Below, one piece after another: positions 23,501 to 35,830 of a DNA stretch of 64,000 nucleotides. Positions within the stretch are counted from its first letter, which is position 1, and each line of letters begins with the position of its first letter. The stretch is taken from NCBI GenBank assembly GCA_029168955.1, contig JAPDOI010001215.1:124001-188000 (forward strand), in the 5' to 3' direction. The DNA is from Aplectana chamaeleonis (taxonomy: Eukaryota > Nematoda > Chromadorea > Rhabditida > Cosmocercidae). The notes under the pieces are model-generated. The model searched no databases. It saw only the letters and a list, made by a program, of their open reading frames with translations, and was not told the DNA's origin. The position numbers were made by a program, and so were the translations under genes.

Positions 23501-26500
23501 GGACGTCATAGAAAGTGTGCAGGACCCCAGTGGGAGTGAGCAGGACGTCATAGAGTGCAGGATCTGCGGGAGTGAGCAGGACGTCAGTAGAAAGTGTGCG
23601 GGATCCCCAGTGGGAGTGAGCAGGACGTCATAGAAAGTGTGCAGACCCCAGTGGGAGTGAGCAGGACGTCATAGAAAGCGTGCCTGACCCACCAGTGGGG
23701 AGTGAGCAGGACGTCATAGCAAAGTGTGCAGGACCCCAGTGGGAGGAGTGAGCAGGACGTCATAGAAAGTGTGCAGGACCCCAGTGGGAGTGGGAGCAGG
23801 ACGTCATAGAAAGTGTGCAGGACTCCCAGGTGGGAGTGAGCAGGACGTCATAGAAAGTGTGCAGGACCTCAGTGGGAGGAGTGGAGCAGAACGTCATAGA
23901 AAGTGTGCAGGACTCCCAGTGTGGAGTGAGCAGGACGTCAGTAGAAAGTGTGCAGGACCCCAAGTGTGGAGTGAGCAGGACGTCATAGAAAGTGTGCAGG
24001 ACCCACCAGTGGGAGTGAGCAGGACGTCATAGAAAGTGTGCAGGACTCCTGCGGGGAGTGAGCAGGACGTCATGGAAAGTGTGCAGGACCCCAGTGGGAG
24101 TGAGCAGGACGTCATAGAAAGTGTGCAGGACCCCCAGGGAGTGAGCAGTACCCAAATGGACGTTCAGGACCACAGGGAGTGTGCAGGACCCCAGTGGGAG
24201 TGAGCAGGACGTCATAGAAAGTGTGCAGGACCCCAGTGGGAGCAAGAGCAGGACGGTCATAGAAAGTGTGCAGGACCCCAGTGGGAGTGAGCAGGACGTC
24301 ATATGAAAGTGTGCAGGACGTCAGTGGAGGTGCAGGGCGGATAAGTGTGCAAGCTTGACCTACCAGTGGGAGTGAGCAGGACGTCATAGAAAGTGTGCAG
24401 GACTTTTGGCCCAGTGTGCAGACGTCAAAGAGTGAGCAGGACGCTGACAGAAAGTGTGCAGGACCCCAGTGGGAGTGAGCAGGACGTCACAGAAAGTGTG
24501 CAGGACCCCCAGTGGGAGTGAGCAGGACGTCATAGGAAAGCGTCTGACCAATTGTGCGGGAGTGTGCAGGACCCCAGTGGGAGTGAGCAGGACGTGATAG
24601 AAAAGTGTTCAGGACCCCACCAGTGGGAGTGAGCAGGACGTCATATGAAAGTGTGCAGGACCCTGGTGGGAGTGAGGTAGGACGTCATAGAAAGTGTGCA
24701 GGACCCCAGTGGGAGGAGCAGGACGTTCATAGAAAGTGTGCAGGACTCCCAGTGAGAGTGAGCAGGACGTCATAGAAAAAGTGTGCAGGACTCCCAGTGA
24801 GAGTGAGCAGGACGTCATAGAAAGTGTGCAGGACCCCAGTGGGAGTGAGCAGGACGTTATAGAAAGTGTGCAGAGACCCCAGTGAGAGTGAGCAGGACGT
24901 CATAGAAAGTGTGCAGGACGTGGCAAAAAAATGCGCAGGATATCAGTGAGAGTGAGCAGGACGCTACAGCAAAGTGTGCAGGACCCCAGTGGGAGTGAGC
25001 AGGGACGTCATAGAAAGTGTGCAGGACCACCAGTGGGAGTGAGCAGGACGTCATGTTAGAAAGTGTGCAGGACCCCAGTGGGAGTGAGCAGGACGTGATA
25101 TGAAAGTGTGCAGGACCCCAGTGGAAGTGAGCAGGACGTCATAGAAAGGTGTGCAGGGACTCCAAGTGGGAGGAGCAGGACGTCATAGAAAGTGTGCAGG
25201 ACCCCCAGTGGGAGTGAGCAGGACGTCATAGAAAGTGTGCAGGACCCCAGTGAGAGTGAGCAGGACGTCATAGAAAGTGTGCAGGACTCCCAGTGGGAGT
25301 GAGCAGGACGCCATAGAAAATGTGCAGGACCCCAGTGGGAGTGAGCAGGACGCTCATGGAAAGTGTGCAGGGACATCAGTGGGAGTGAGCAGGACGTCAT
25401 AGAAAGTGTGCAGGACTCCACCAGTGGGAGTGAGCAGGACGTCATAGAAAGTGCGTGCAGGACTCCCAGTGGAGTGAGCAGGACGTGATAATGAGCGTGT
25501 TCAGGACCCACCAGTGGGAGTGTGCAGGACGTCAAATGGGAGTGTGCAGGACCCAAATGGGAGGTTCAGGACGTCAGTGAAAGTGTGCAGGGACCTCTCA
25601 GGGAGTGAGCAGGACGTCATAGAAAGTGTGTGCAGGACCCTGAGTGGGAGTGAGCAGGACGTCACAGAAAGTGTGCAGGACCCCAGTGGAGAGTGAGCAG
25701 GACGTCATAGAAAGTGTGCAGGACCCACCAGTGGGAGGTGGGAGCAGGACGTCAGAGAAAGTGTGTGCAGAACCCCAGTGGGAGGGAGCAGGACGTCATG
25801 CAGAAAGTGTGCAGGACGTGGCAAAAATGCGCAGGATATCAGTGGGAGTGAGCAGGACACCGCCAGAAAGTGTGCAGGACCCCAGTGGGGAGTGAGCAGG
25901 ACGTCATAGAAAGTGTGCAGGACCCACCAGTGGGAGTGAGCACTTGACGTCATAGAAAGTGTGCAGGACCCCAGTGGGAGGTGACGCAGGACGTCATAGA
26001 AAGTGTGCAGGACCCCAGTGGGAAGGTGAGCAGGACGTCATAGAAAGTGTGCAGGACCCCAGTGGGGAGTGAGCAGGACGTCATAGAAAGTGTGCAGGAC
26101 CCCAGTGGGAGTGAGCAGGACGTCATAGAAAGTGTGCAGGACCCCAGTGGAGTGAGCAGCAGGACCCAATAGGGAGTGTGCAGGACGTGGCAAAAAGTGT
26201 GCAGGACCCCAGTGGGAGTGTGCAGGACGTCATAGAAAGTGTGCAGGACCCCAGTGGGAGTGAGCAGGACGTCATAGAAAGTGTGCAGGACCCACCAGTG
26301 AGAGTGTGCAGGACGTCATAGAAAGTGTGCAGGACCCCAGTGGGAGTGGAGCAGGACGTCATAGAAAGTGTGCAGGACCCACCAGTGGGAGTGAGCAGGA
26401 CGTCATAGAAAGTGTGCAGGACCCCAGTGAGAGTGAGCAGGACGTCATAGAAAGTGTGCAGGACCCAGTGAGAGTGAGCAGGACGTCATAGAAAGTGTGC

Positions 26501-29500
26501 AGGACCCCAGTGGGAGTGGAGCAGGACGTCACAGAAAGTGTGCAGGACTCTCAGTGGGAGGGAGCAGGACGTCATAGAAAGTGCGTGCGGCGGACCCACC
26601 AGTGGAAAGCGGAGCAGTGACGTCATAGAAAGTGTGCAGGACGTCAGTGGGAGTGTGAGCAGGACGTCATAGAAAGTGTTCAGGACCCACCAGTGGGAGT
26701 GTGCAGGACGTCATAGAAAGGGTGCAGGACCCCAGTGGGAGTGAGCAGGACGTGTCATAGAAAGTGTGCAGGACCCCAGTGGGAGTGGAGCAGAACGTCA
26801 TAGAAAGTGTGCAGGACCCTAGGGAGTGAGCAGGACGCTGGCAGAAAGTGTGCAGGACCCCAGTGGGAGTGAGCAGGACGTCATAGAAAGTGTGCAGGAC
26901 CCCAGTGGGAGTGGAGCAGGACGTCATAGAAAGTGTGCAGGGACCCCAGTGAGAGTGAGCAGAACGTGTCATAGAAAGTGTGCAGGACCCTCAGTGCGAG
27001 TGAGAGCAGGACGTCATAGAAAGTGTGCAGGACCCCCAGTGGGAGTGAGCAGAACGTCATAGAAAGTGTGCAGGACCCCAGTGGGAGTGAGCAGGGACGT
27101 CATAGAAAGTGTGCAGGACCCCAGTGAGAGTGAGCAGGACGTCATAGAAAGTGTGCAGGACCCCAGTGGGAGTGGAGCAGGACGTCATAGAAAGTGTGCA
27201 GGACTCCCAGTGGAAGTGAGCATGGACGTCATAGAAAGTGTGCAGGACCCCAGCGAGAGTGGGAGCAGGACGTCATAGAAAGTGTGCAGGACTCCCAGTG
27301 AGAGTGAGCAGGACGTCATAGAAAGTGCAGGACTCAGTGAGAGTGAGCAGGACGTCAGCAGAAAGTGTGCAGGACCCTGGTGGGAGTGAGCAGGACGTCA
27401 TAGAAAGTGTGCAGGACCCTCAGTGGGAGTGAGCAGGACGTCATAGAAAGTGTGCAGGACCCCAGTGGGAGTGAGCAGGACGTCATAGAAAGTGTGCAGG
27501 ACCTCAGTGGGAGTGGAGCAGGACGTCATAGAAAGTGTGCGGGACCCCAGTGGGAGTGAGCAGGACGTCATAGAAAGTGTGCAGGATCCCCAGTGAGAGT
27601 GAGCAGAACGTCAGAGAAAGTGTGCAGGACCCCAGTGGGAGTGAGCAGACCCAAATGGGACGTGTAGACCCCAGTGGTATTGTGCAGAACCTCAGTGGGA
27701 GTGAGCAGGACGTCATAGGAAAGTGTGGCAGGACCTCTGTGAGAGTGAGCAGGATGTCACAGAAAGTGTGCAGGACCTCAGTGAGAGTGAGTGAGGACGT
27801 CATAGAAAGTGTGCAGGACCCCAGTGGGAGTGAGCAGGACCCAAATGGGAGTGTGCAGGACCTCAGTGGGAGTGTGCAGGACCCCAGTGGGAGAGTGAGC
27901 AGGACGTCATAGAAAGTGTGCAGGACCCCAGTGGGAGTGAGCAGGACGTCATAGAAAGTGTGCAGGACCCCAGTGGGAGTGGAGCAGGACGTCATAGAAA
28001 GTGTGCAGGACCCCAGTGAGAGTGGAGCAGTGACGTCATAGAAAGTGTGCAGGACCCCAGTGAGAGTGAGCAGGACGTCATAGAAAGTGTGCAGGACCCC
28101 AGTGAGAGTGAGCAGGACTGTCATAGAAAGTGTGCAGGACCCCAGTGGGGAGTGAGCAGGACGTCATATGAAAGTGGTGCAGGACCCCCAGTGAGTGCGC
28201 AGGACCCCCAGGAGTGAGCAGGACGTCATAGAAAGTGTGCAGGACCTCAGCGGGAGTGAGCAGGACGTCATAGATAGTGTGCAGGACCCCAGTGGGAGTG
28301 AGCAGGACGTCATAGAAAGTGTGCAGGACCCTCAGTGAGATGTCAGCAGGACGTTCATAGAAAGTGTGCAGGACCCCAGTGGGAGTGGAGCAGGACGTCA
28401 TAGAAAGTGTGCAGGACCCCAGTGGGAGTGAGCAGGACGTCATAGAAAGTGTGCAGGGACTCCCAGTGAGAGTGGGAGCAGGACGTCATAGAAAGTGTGC
28501 AGGACCCCAGTGGGAGTGAGCAGGACGTCATAGAAAGTGTGTGCAGGACTCCCAGTGGGAGTGAGCAGGACGTCATAGAAAGTGTGCAGGACCCCAGTGG
28601 GAGAGGTGAGCAGGACGTCATAGAAAGTGTGCAGGGACCCCAGTGGGAGTGAGCAGGACGTCATAGAAAGTGTGCAGGGACCCCAGTGGGAGTGGGAGCA
28701 GGACGTCATAGAAAGTGTGCAGGACCCCAGGGGAGGAGCAGGACGTCATAGAAAGTGTGCAGGACCCCAGTGGGAGAGTGAGCAGGACGTCATAGAAAGT
28801 GTGCAGGACCCCAGTGGAGAGTGAGCAGGACGTCATAGAAAGTGTGTGCAGGACCCCAGTGGGAGTGAGCAGGACGTCATAGAAAGTGTGCAGGACTCCC
28901 AGTGGGAGTGAGCAGGACGTCAGTGCAGAAAGTGTGCAGGACTCCCAGTGGGAGTGAGCAGGACGTCATAGAAAGTGTGCAGGACCCCAGTGGGGAGGGA
29001 GCAGGACGTCATAGAAAGTGTGTGCAGGACTCCCAGTGCGGGGAGTGAGCAGGACGTCATAGAAAGTGTGCAGGACCCACCAGTGGGAGTGAGCAGTGAC
29101 GTCAGTAGGAAAGTGTGCAGGACCCCAGGTGGGAGTGAGCAGGACGTCATAGAAAGTGTGCAGGACCCCCAGTGGGAGTGAGCAGGACGTCATAGAAAGT
29201 GTGTGCAGGACCCCAGTGGGAGTGAGCAGGACGCTCATAGAAAGTGTGCAGGACCCCAGTGGGAGTGGAGTGCAGGACGTCATAGAAAGTGCAGGACCCC
29301 TGCGGGAGGAGCAGGACGTCAGTAGAAAGTGTGCAGGACCCCAGTGGGAGTGAGCAGGGCGTGATAGAAAGTGCGCTTGACCACCAGTGGAGTGTGCAGG
29401 ACGTCAGTGGGAGTGTGTGCAGGACCTTAAGGGAGTGTGCAGGACGTCAAAGAAAGTGTGCAGGACCCCAGTGGGAGTGGAGCAGGACGTCAGAAAGTGT

Positions 29501-32500
29501 GCAGGACCCCAGTGTGGGGAGGAGCAGGACGTCATAGAAAGTGCAGGGACATCAGTAGTGAGTGAGCAGGACGTCATAGAAAGTGTGCAGGACCCACCAG
29601 TGGGAGTGAGCAGGACGGGTCATAGAAAGTGTGCAGGACCCCAGTGGGAGTGTGCAGGACGTGATAGAAAGTGCTTGACCCACCTGAGTGGGAGTGTGCA
29701 GGACGTCAGTGAAAGTGTGCAGGACCCCAGTGGGAGTGGAGCAGAGACGTCATAGAAAGTGTGCAGGACGTGACAGAAAGTGCGCAGGATATCAGTGGAG
29801 GTGCAGGACACCACAGAAAGTAAGGGGCATCAGTGGAGTGTTGCAGGATGATAGAAAGGCCCTGACCCACCAGGAGGTGCAGGACGTCAGTGGGAGTGGA
29901 GCACGACGTCATAGAAAGTGTGTGCAGGACCCACCAGTGGGAGTGAGCAGGACGTCATAGAAAGTGTGCAGGACCTCCCAGTGGGAGTGGAGCAGGACGT
30001 CATAGAAAGTGTGCAGGACCCCAGTGGGAGTGAGCAGGACGTCATAGAAGTGTGTGTGCAGGACCCTTCAGTGGGAGTGGAGCAGGACGTCATAGAAAGT
30101 GTGCAGGACCCCAGTGAAAAGAGTGAGCAGGACGTCATATGAAAGTGTGCAGTGGACCCCAGTGGGAGTGAGCAGGACGTCATAGGAAGTGTGTGCAGGA
30201 CCCCAGTGGGAGGTGCAGGACGTCATAGAAAGTGTGCAGGACTGCAGGAGGAGCAGGACCCAAGTGGGAGTGAGGGAGCAGGACGTCATAGAAAGTGTGC
30301 AGGACCCCAGTGGGAGTGTGCAGGACGTCAAAGAAAGTGTGCAGGACCCCAGTGAGAGTGAGTGCAGGACGTCATAGAAAGTGTGCAGACCCCAGTGAGA
30401 GTGAGCAGGACGTCATAGAAAGTGTGCAGACCCCCAGTGAGAGTGAGCAGGACGTCATATAGAAAGTGTGCAGGACCCTGTAGTGGGAGTGAGCAGGACG
30501 TCATAGAAAGTGTGCAGGACCCCAGTGGGAGTGAGCAGGACGTCATAGAAAGTGTGCAGGACCTCAGTGGGGAGTGAGCAGGGGACGTCATAGAAAGTGT
30601 GCAGGACCCCAGTGGGAGTGAGCAGGACGTCATAGAAAGTGTGCAGGACCCCAGTGGGAGTGAGCAGCACGTCATAGAAAGTGTGCAGGACCCCAGTGGA
30701 GTGGGAGCAGGACGTCATAGAAAGTGTGCAGGACCCCAGTGGGAGTGAGCAGGACGTCAGGAGAAAGTGTGCAGGACCCCAGTGGAGGAGCAGGACCCAA
30801 ATGGGAGTGTGCAGGACGTCATAGAAAGTGTGTGCAGGACCCCAGTGGGAGTGAGCAGGACGTCATAGAAAGTGCAGGACCCCAGTGGGAGTGAGCAGTG
30901 ACGCTGCTAATGAAAGTGTGCAGGACCCCAGTGGCATTGCAGCAGAACCCCAGGAGTGAGCAGGACGTCATAGAAAGTGTGCAGGACTCCCAGTGGGAGT
31001 GAGCAGGACGTCATAGAAAGTGTGCAGGACCCCAGTGAGAGTGAGCAGAAACGTCATAGAAAGTGTGCAGGACTCCCAGTGGGAGGAGCAGGACGTCATA
31101 GAAAGTGTGCAGGGACTCCCAGTGAGAGGAGCAGGACGTCATAGAAAGTGTGCAGGGAACCCCAGTGGGAGTGGAGCAGGACGTCATAGAAAGTGTGCAG
31201 GACCCCAGTGAGAGTGAGCAGGACGTCATAGAAAGTGTGCAGGACTCCCAGTGAGAGAGAGCAGGACGTCATAGAAAGTGTGCAGGACCCCAGTGAGAGT
31301 GAGCAGGACGTCATAGAAAGTGTGTGCAGGACTCCCAGCAGAGTGAGCAGGACGTCATAGAAAGTGTGCAGGACCCCAGTGAGAGAGTGGAGCAGGACGT
31401 CATAGAAAGTGTGCAGGACCCCAGTGGGAGTGAGCAGGACGTCATAGAAAAGTGTGCAGGACTCCCAGTGGGAGTGAGAGCAGGACGTCATAGAAAAGTG
31501 TGCAGGACCCCAGTGGGAGTGAGCAGGACGTCATAGAAAGTGTGCAGGACTCCCAGTGGGGAGGAGTGAGCAGGACGTCATAGAAAGTGTGCAGGACCCC
31601 AGTGGGAGTGAGCAGGACGTCATAGAAAGTGTGCAGGACCCCAGTGGGAGTGAGCAGGACGTCATAGAAAGTGTGCAGGACTCCCAGTGGGAGTGAGCAG
31701 GACGTCATAGAAAGTGTGCAGGACCCCAGTGGGGAGTGAGCAGGACGTCATAGAAAGTGTGCAGGACCCCCAGTGGGAGTGAGCAGGACGTCATAGAAAG
31801 TGTGCAGGACCCCAGTGGGAGTGAGCAGGACGTCATAGAAAGTGTGCAGGACCCCAGTGGGAGTGAGCAGGACGTCATAGAAAGTGTGCAGGACCCACCA
31901 GTGGGAGTGAGCAGGGACGTCATAGAAAGTGTGCAGGGGACCCCAGTGGGAGTGAGCAGGGCGTGATAGAAAGCGCTTGACCCACCACAGTGGAGTGTGC
32001 AGGACGCCAGTGGGAGGCAGGACGTCAAAGAAAGCAGGACCCCAGGAGTGAGCAGGACGTCATAGAAAGTGTGCAGGACTCCCAGTGGGAGTGAGCAGGA
32101 CGTCGTAGAAAGTGTGCAGGACCCCAGTGGAGAGTGAGTAGGACGTCATAGAAAGTGTGCAGGACTCCCAGTGGGGAGTGAGCAGGACGTCATAGAAAGT
32201 GTGCAGGACCCCAGTGGGAGTGAGCAGGACGTCATAGAAAGTGTGCAGGACTCCACCAGTGGGAGTGAGCAGGACGTCAGTAGAAAGTGTGCAGGACTCG
32301 TGGAGAGTGAGCAGGACGTCATAGAAAGTGTGCAGGACGTGACAGAAAGTGCAGGATATCAGTGGGAGGGAGCAGGACGTCAGCAGTGTGTAGACCCTGT
32401 GGGGAGTGTGCAGGTGTGATAGAGCGTTTGACCCACCAGTGGGAGTGTGCAGGACGTCATAGAAAGTGTGCAGGACCCACCACAGTGGGAGTGTGCAGGA

Positions 32501-35500
32501 CGTCAAAGAAAGTGTGCAGGACGTGATAGAAAGTGCGCAGGATATCCCACTGTGCGGGAGTGTGCAGGACGTCACAGAAAGTGTGCAGGACCCCAGTGGG
32601 AGTGAGCAGGACGTCATAGAAAGTGTGCAGGACCCACCAGGTGGGGAGTGGAGCAGGACGTCATAGAAAGTGTGCAGGACTCCCAGTGGGAGTGGTGCAG
32701 GACGTCATAGAAAGTGTGCAGGACCCCAGTGGGAGTGAGCAGGACGCCATAGTGTGGACCGCAGTGGGAGTGAGCAGGACGTCATAGAAAGTGTGCAGGA
32801 CCCCAGTGGGAGTGAGCAGGACGTCATAGAAAGTGTGCAGGACCCCAGTGCGGAAGTGAGCACGACGTCATATGAAAGTGTGCAGGACCCCAGTGGGAGT
32901 GAGCAGGACGTCATAGTGTGCAGGACCCCAGTGGAGTGAGCAGGACGTCATAGAAAGTGTGTGTGCAGGACTCCCCAGTGGGAGTGAGCAGGACGTCATA
33001 GAAAGTGTGCAGGACCCCAGTAGAGAGTGAGCAGAACGTCATAGAAAGTGTGCAGGACCTCAGCAGTGAGAGTGAGCAGGACGTCATTGAAAGTGTGCAG
33101 GACCCCAGTGGGAGTGTGCAGGACCCCAGTGAGAGTGTGCAGGACGTCATAGAAAGTGTGCAGGACCCCAGTGAGAGTGAGCAGGACGTCATAGAAAGTG
33201 TGCAGGACTCCCAGTGAGAGGGAGCAGGACGTCATGCAGAAAGTGTGCAGGACCCCAGTGGGAGTGAGCAGGACGTCATGGCAGAAAGTGTGCAGGACCC
33301 CCAGTGGGGAGGAGTGAGCAGGACGTCATAGAAAGTGTGTGCAGGACCCCAGTGAGAGTGAGCAGGACGTCATAGAAAGTGTGCAGGACCCCAGTGGGAG
33401 TGAGCAGGACGTCATAGAAAGTGTGCAGGACTCCCAGTGGGAGTGAGCAGGACGTCATAGAAAGTGTGCAGGACCCCAGTGAGAGTGAGCAGAACGTCAT
33501 AGAAAGTGTGGCAGGACTCCCAGTGGAGAGTGAGCAGGACGTCATATGAAAGTGCAGGACCCTGCGGCATTGCAGGACTCCCAGTGGGAGTGAGCAGGAC
33601 GTCATAGAAAGTGTGCAAGTGGACTCCCAGTGAGAGTGAGCAGGACGTCATAGAAAGTGTGCAGGACTCCCAGTGAGAGTGAGCAGGACGTCATAGAAAG
33701 TGTGCAGGGACCCCCAGTGGGTGAGTGGGAGCAGGACGTCATAGAAAAAGTGCAGGGACCCCAGTGGCAGTGAGCAGAACGTCATAGAAAGTGTGCAGGA
33801 CCCCAGTGAGAGTGAGCAGGACGTCATAGAAAGTGTGCAGGACCCCAGTGGGAGTGAGCAGGACGTCATAGAAAGTGTGCAGGACCCCCAGTGGAAGTGG
33901 GAGCAGGACGTCATAGAAAGCGTGCAGAATCCCAGAGAGAGTGGGCAGGACGTCAGAGAAAGTGTGCAGGGACCCCAGTGGGAGTGAGCAGAACGTCATA
34001 GGAAAGTGTGCAGGACCCCAGTGAGAGTGAGCAGGACGTCATAGAAAGTGTGCAGGACCCCAGTGGGAGTGAGCAGGACGTCATAGAAAGTGTGCAGGAC
34101 CCCAGTGGGAGTGAGCAGGGACGTCATAGAAAGTGTGCAGGACTCCCAGTGGGAGTGAGCAGGACGTCATAGAAAGTGTGCAGGACCCCAGTGGGAGTGA
34201 GCAGGACGTCATAGAAAGTGTGCAGGACCCCAGTGGAGAGTGAGCAGAACGTCATAGAAAGTGTGCAGTGACCCCCAGTGGGAGTGAGCAGGACCCAAAA
34301 TGGGAGTGTGCAGGACCTCGCAGGGAGTGAGCAGGACGTCATAGAAAGTGTGCAGGACCCCAGTGGGAGTGAGCAGGACGTCATAGAAAGTGTGCAGGGA
34401 CCCCAGTGGGAGTGAGCAGGACGTCACAGAAAGTGTGCAGGACCCCAGTGGGAGTGAGCAGGACGTCATAGAAAGTGTGCAGGACCCCAGTGAGAGTGAG
34501 CAGGACGTCATAGAAAGTGTGCAGGACCCCAGTGGGAGTGAGCAGGACGTCATAGAAAGTGTGTGCAGGACCCCAGTGGGAGTGAGCAGGACGTCATAGA
34601 AAGTGGGTGCAGGACCCCAGTGGGAGTGAGCAGGACGTCATAGAAAGTGTGCAGGACCCCAGGTGAGAGGAGCAGGACGTCATAGAAAAGTGTGCAGGAC
34701 CCCAGTGGGAGTGAGCAGGACGTCATAGAAAGTGTGCAGGACCCCAGTGAGAGTGAGCAGGACGTCAGTAGAAAGTGTGCAGGACTCCCAGTGAGAGTGA
34801 GCAGAGACGTCATAGAAAGTGTGCAGGGACCCCAGTGGGAGTGGAGAGCAGGACGTCAGTAGAAAGTGGTGCAGGACCCCAGTGGAGAGTGAGCAGGACG
34901 TCATAGAAAGTGTGCAGGACCCCAGTGAGAGTGGAGCAGGACGTCATAGAAAGTGTGCAGGACCCCCAGTGGGAGTGAGCAGGACGTCATAGAAAGTGTG
35001 CAGGACCCCAGTGGGAGTGAGCAGGACGTCATAGAAAGTGTGCAGGACCCCCAGTGGGAGGAAGGGTGCAGCAGACGTCATAGAAAGTGTGCAGGACTCC
35101 CAGTGGGAGTGAGCAGGACGTCATAGAAAGTGTGCAGGACCCCAGTGGGAGTGAGCAGGACGTCATAGAAAGTGTGTGCAGGACCCCAGTGGGAGGAGCA
35201 GGACGTCATAGAAAGTGTGCAGGACCCCAGTGGGAGTGAGCAGGGACGTCATAGAAAGTGTGCGGGACTCCCAGTGGGGAGTGAGCAGGACGTCAAGCAG
35301 GAAAGTGTGCAGGACCCCAGTGAGAGATGAGCAGAACGGTCAGTAGAAAGGTGAGAACTGGAAAAGAGAGCAGGACCCCCAGTGGGAGTGAGCAGGACGT
35401 CATAGAAAGTGTGCAGGACCCCAGTGGGGAGTGAGCAGGACGTCATAGAAAGTGTGCAGGACCCCAGTGGGAGTGAGCAGGACGTCATAGAAAGTGTGCA

Positions 35501-35830
35501 GGACCCCAGTGGGAGGCGGAGCAGGACGTCATAGAAAGTGTGCAGGACCCCAGTGGGGGGAGTGAGCAGGACGTCATAGAAAGTGTGCAGACCCCAGTGA
35601 GAGTGAGCAGGACGTCATAGAAAGTGTGTGCAGGACTCCCAGTGGGAGTGAGCAGGACGTCATAGAAAGTGTGTGCAGGACCCCAGTGTGGGAGTGAGCA
35701 GGACGTCAGTAGAAAGTGTGTGGACCCCAGTGAGAGTAAGCAGGACGTCAGTAGAGTGTGCAGGACCCCTGTGTGGAGAGTGGGTGCAGAAAGTGTGCAG
35801 GACTCCCAGTGGGAGTGAGCAGGACGTCAT
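14581..35830 (+). repeat. 42-bp satellite array 1, indel-rich middle
   Basis: The same 42-bp unit continues for about 21 kb, but most units now differ by 1-3 bp indels, such as GAGCAGGGACG, GTGTGTGCAGG, GGAGTGGAGCAGG and GGACTCCCAG. Insertions clearly outnumber deletions and often repeat a neighbouring base. A few patches are clean again (about 17450-17770, 18430-18620, 22980-23480). Every frame is broken, so the ORFs here are fragments. The abrupt change at both edges suggests consensus error in long-read gap filling rather than natural decay. Confidence 0.85.
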
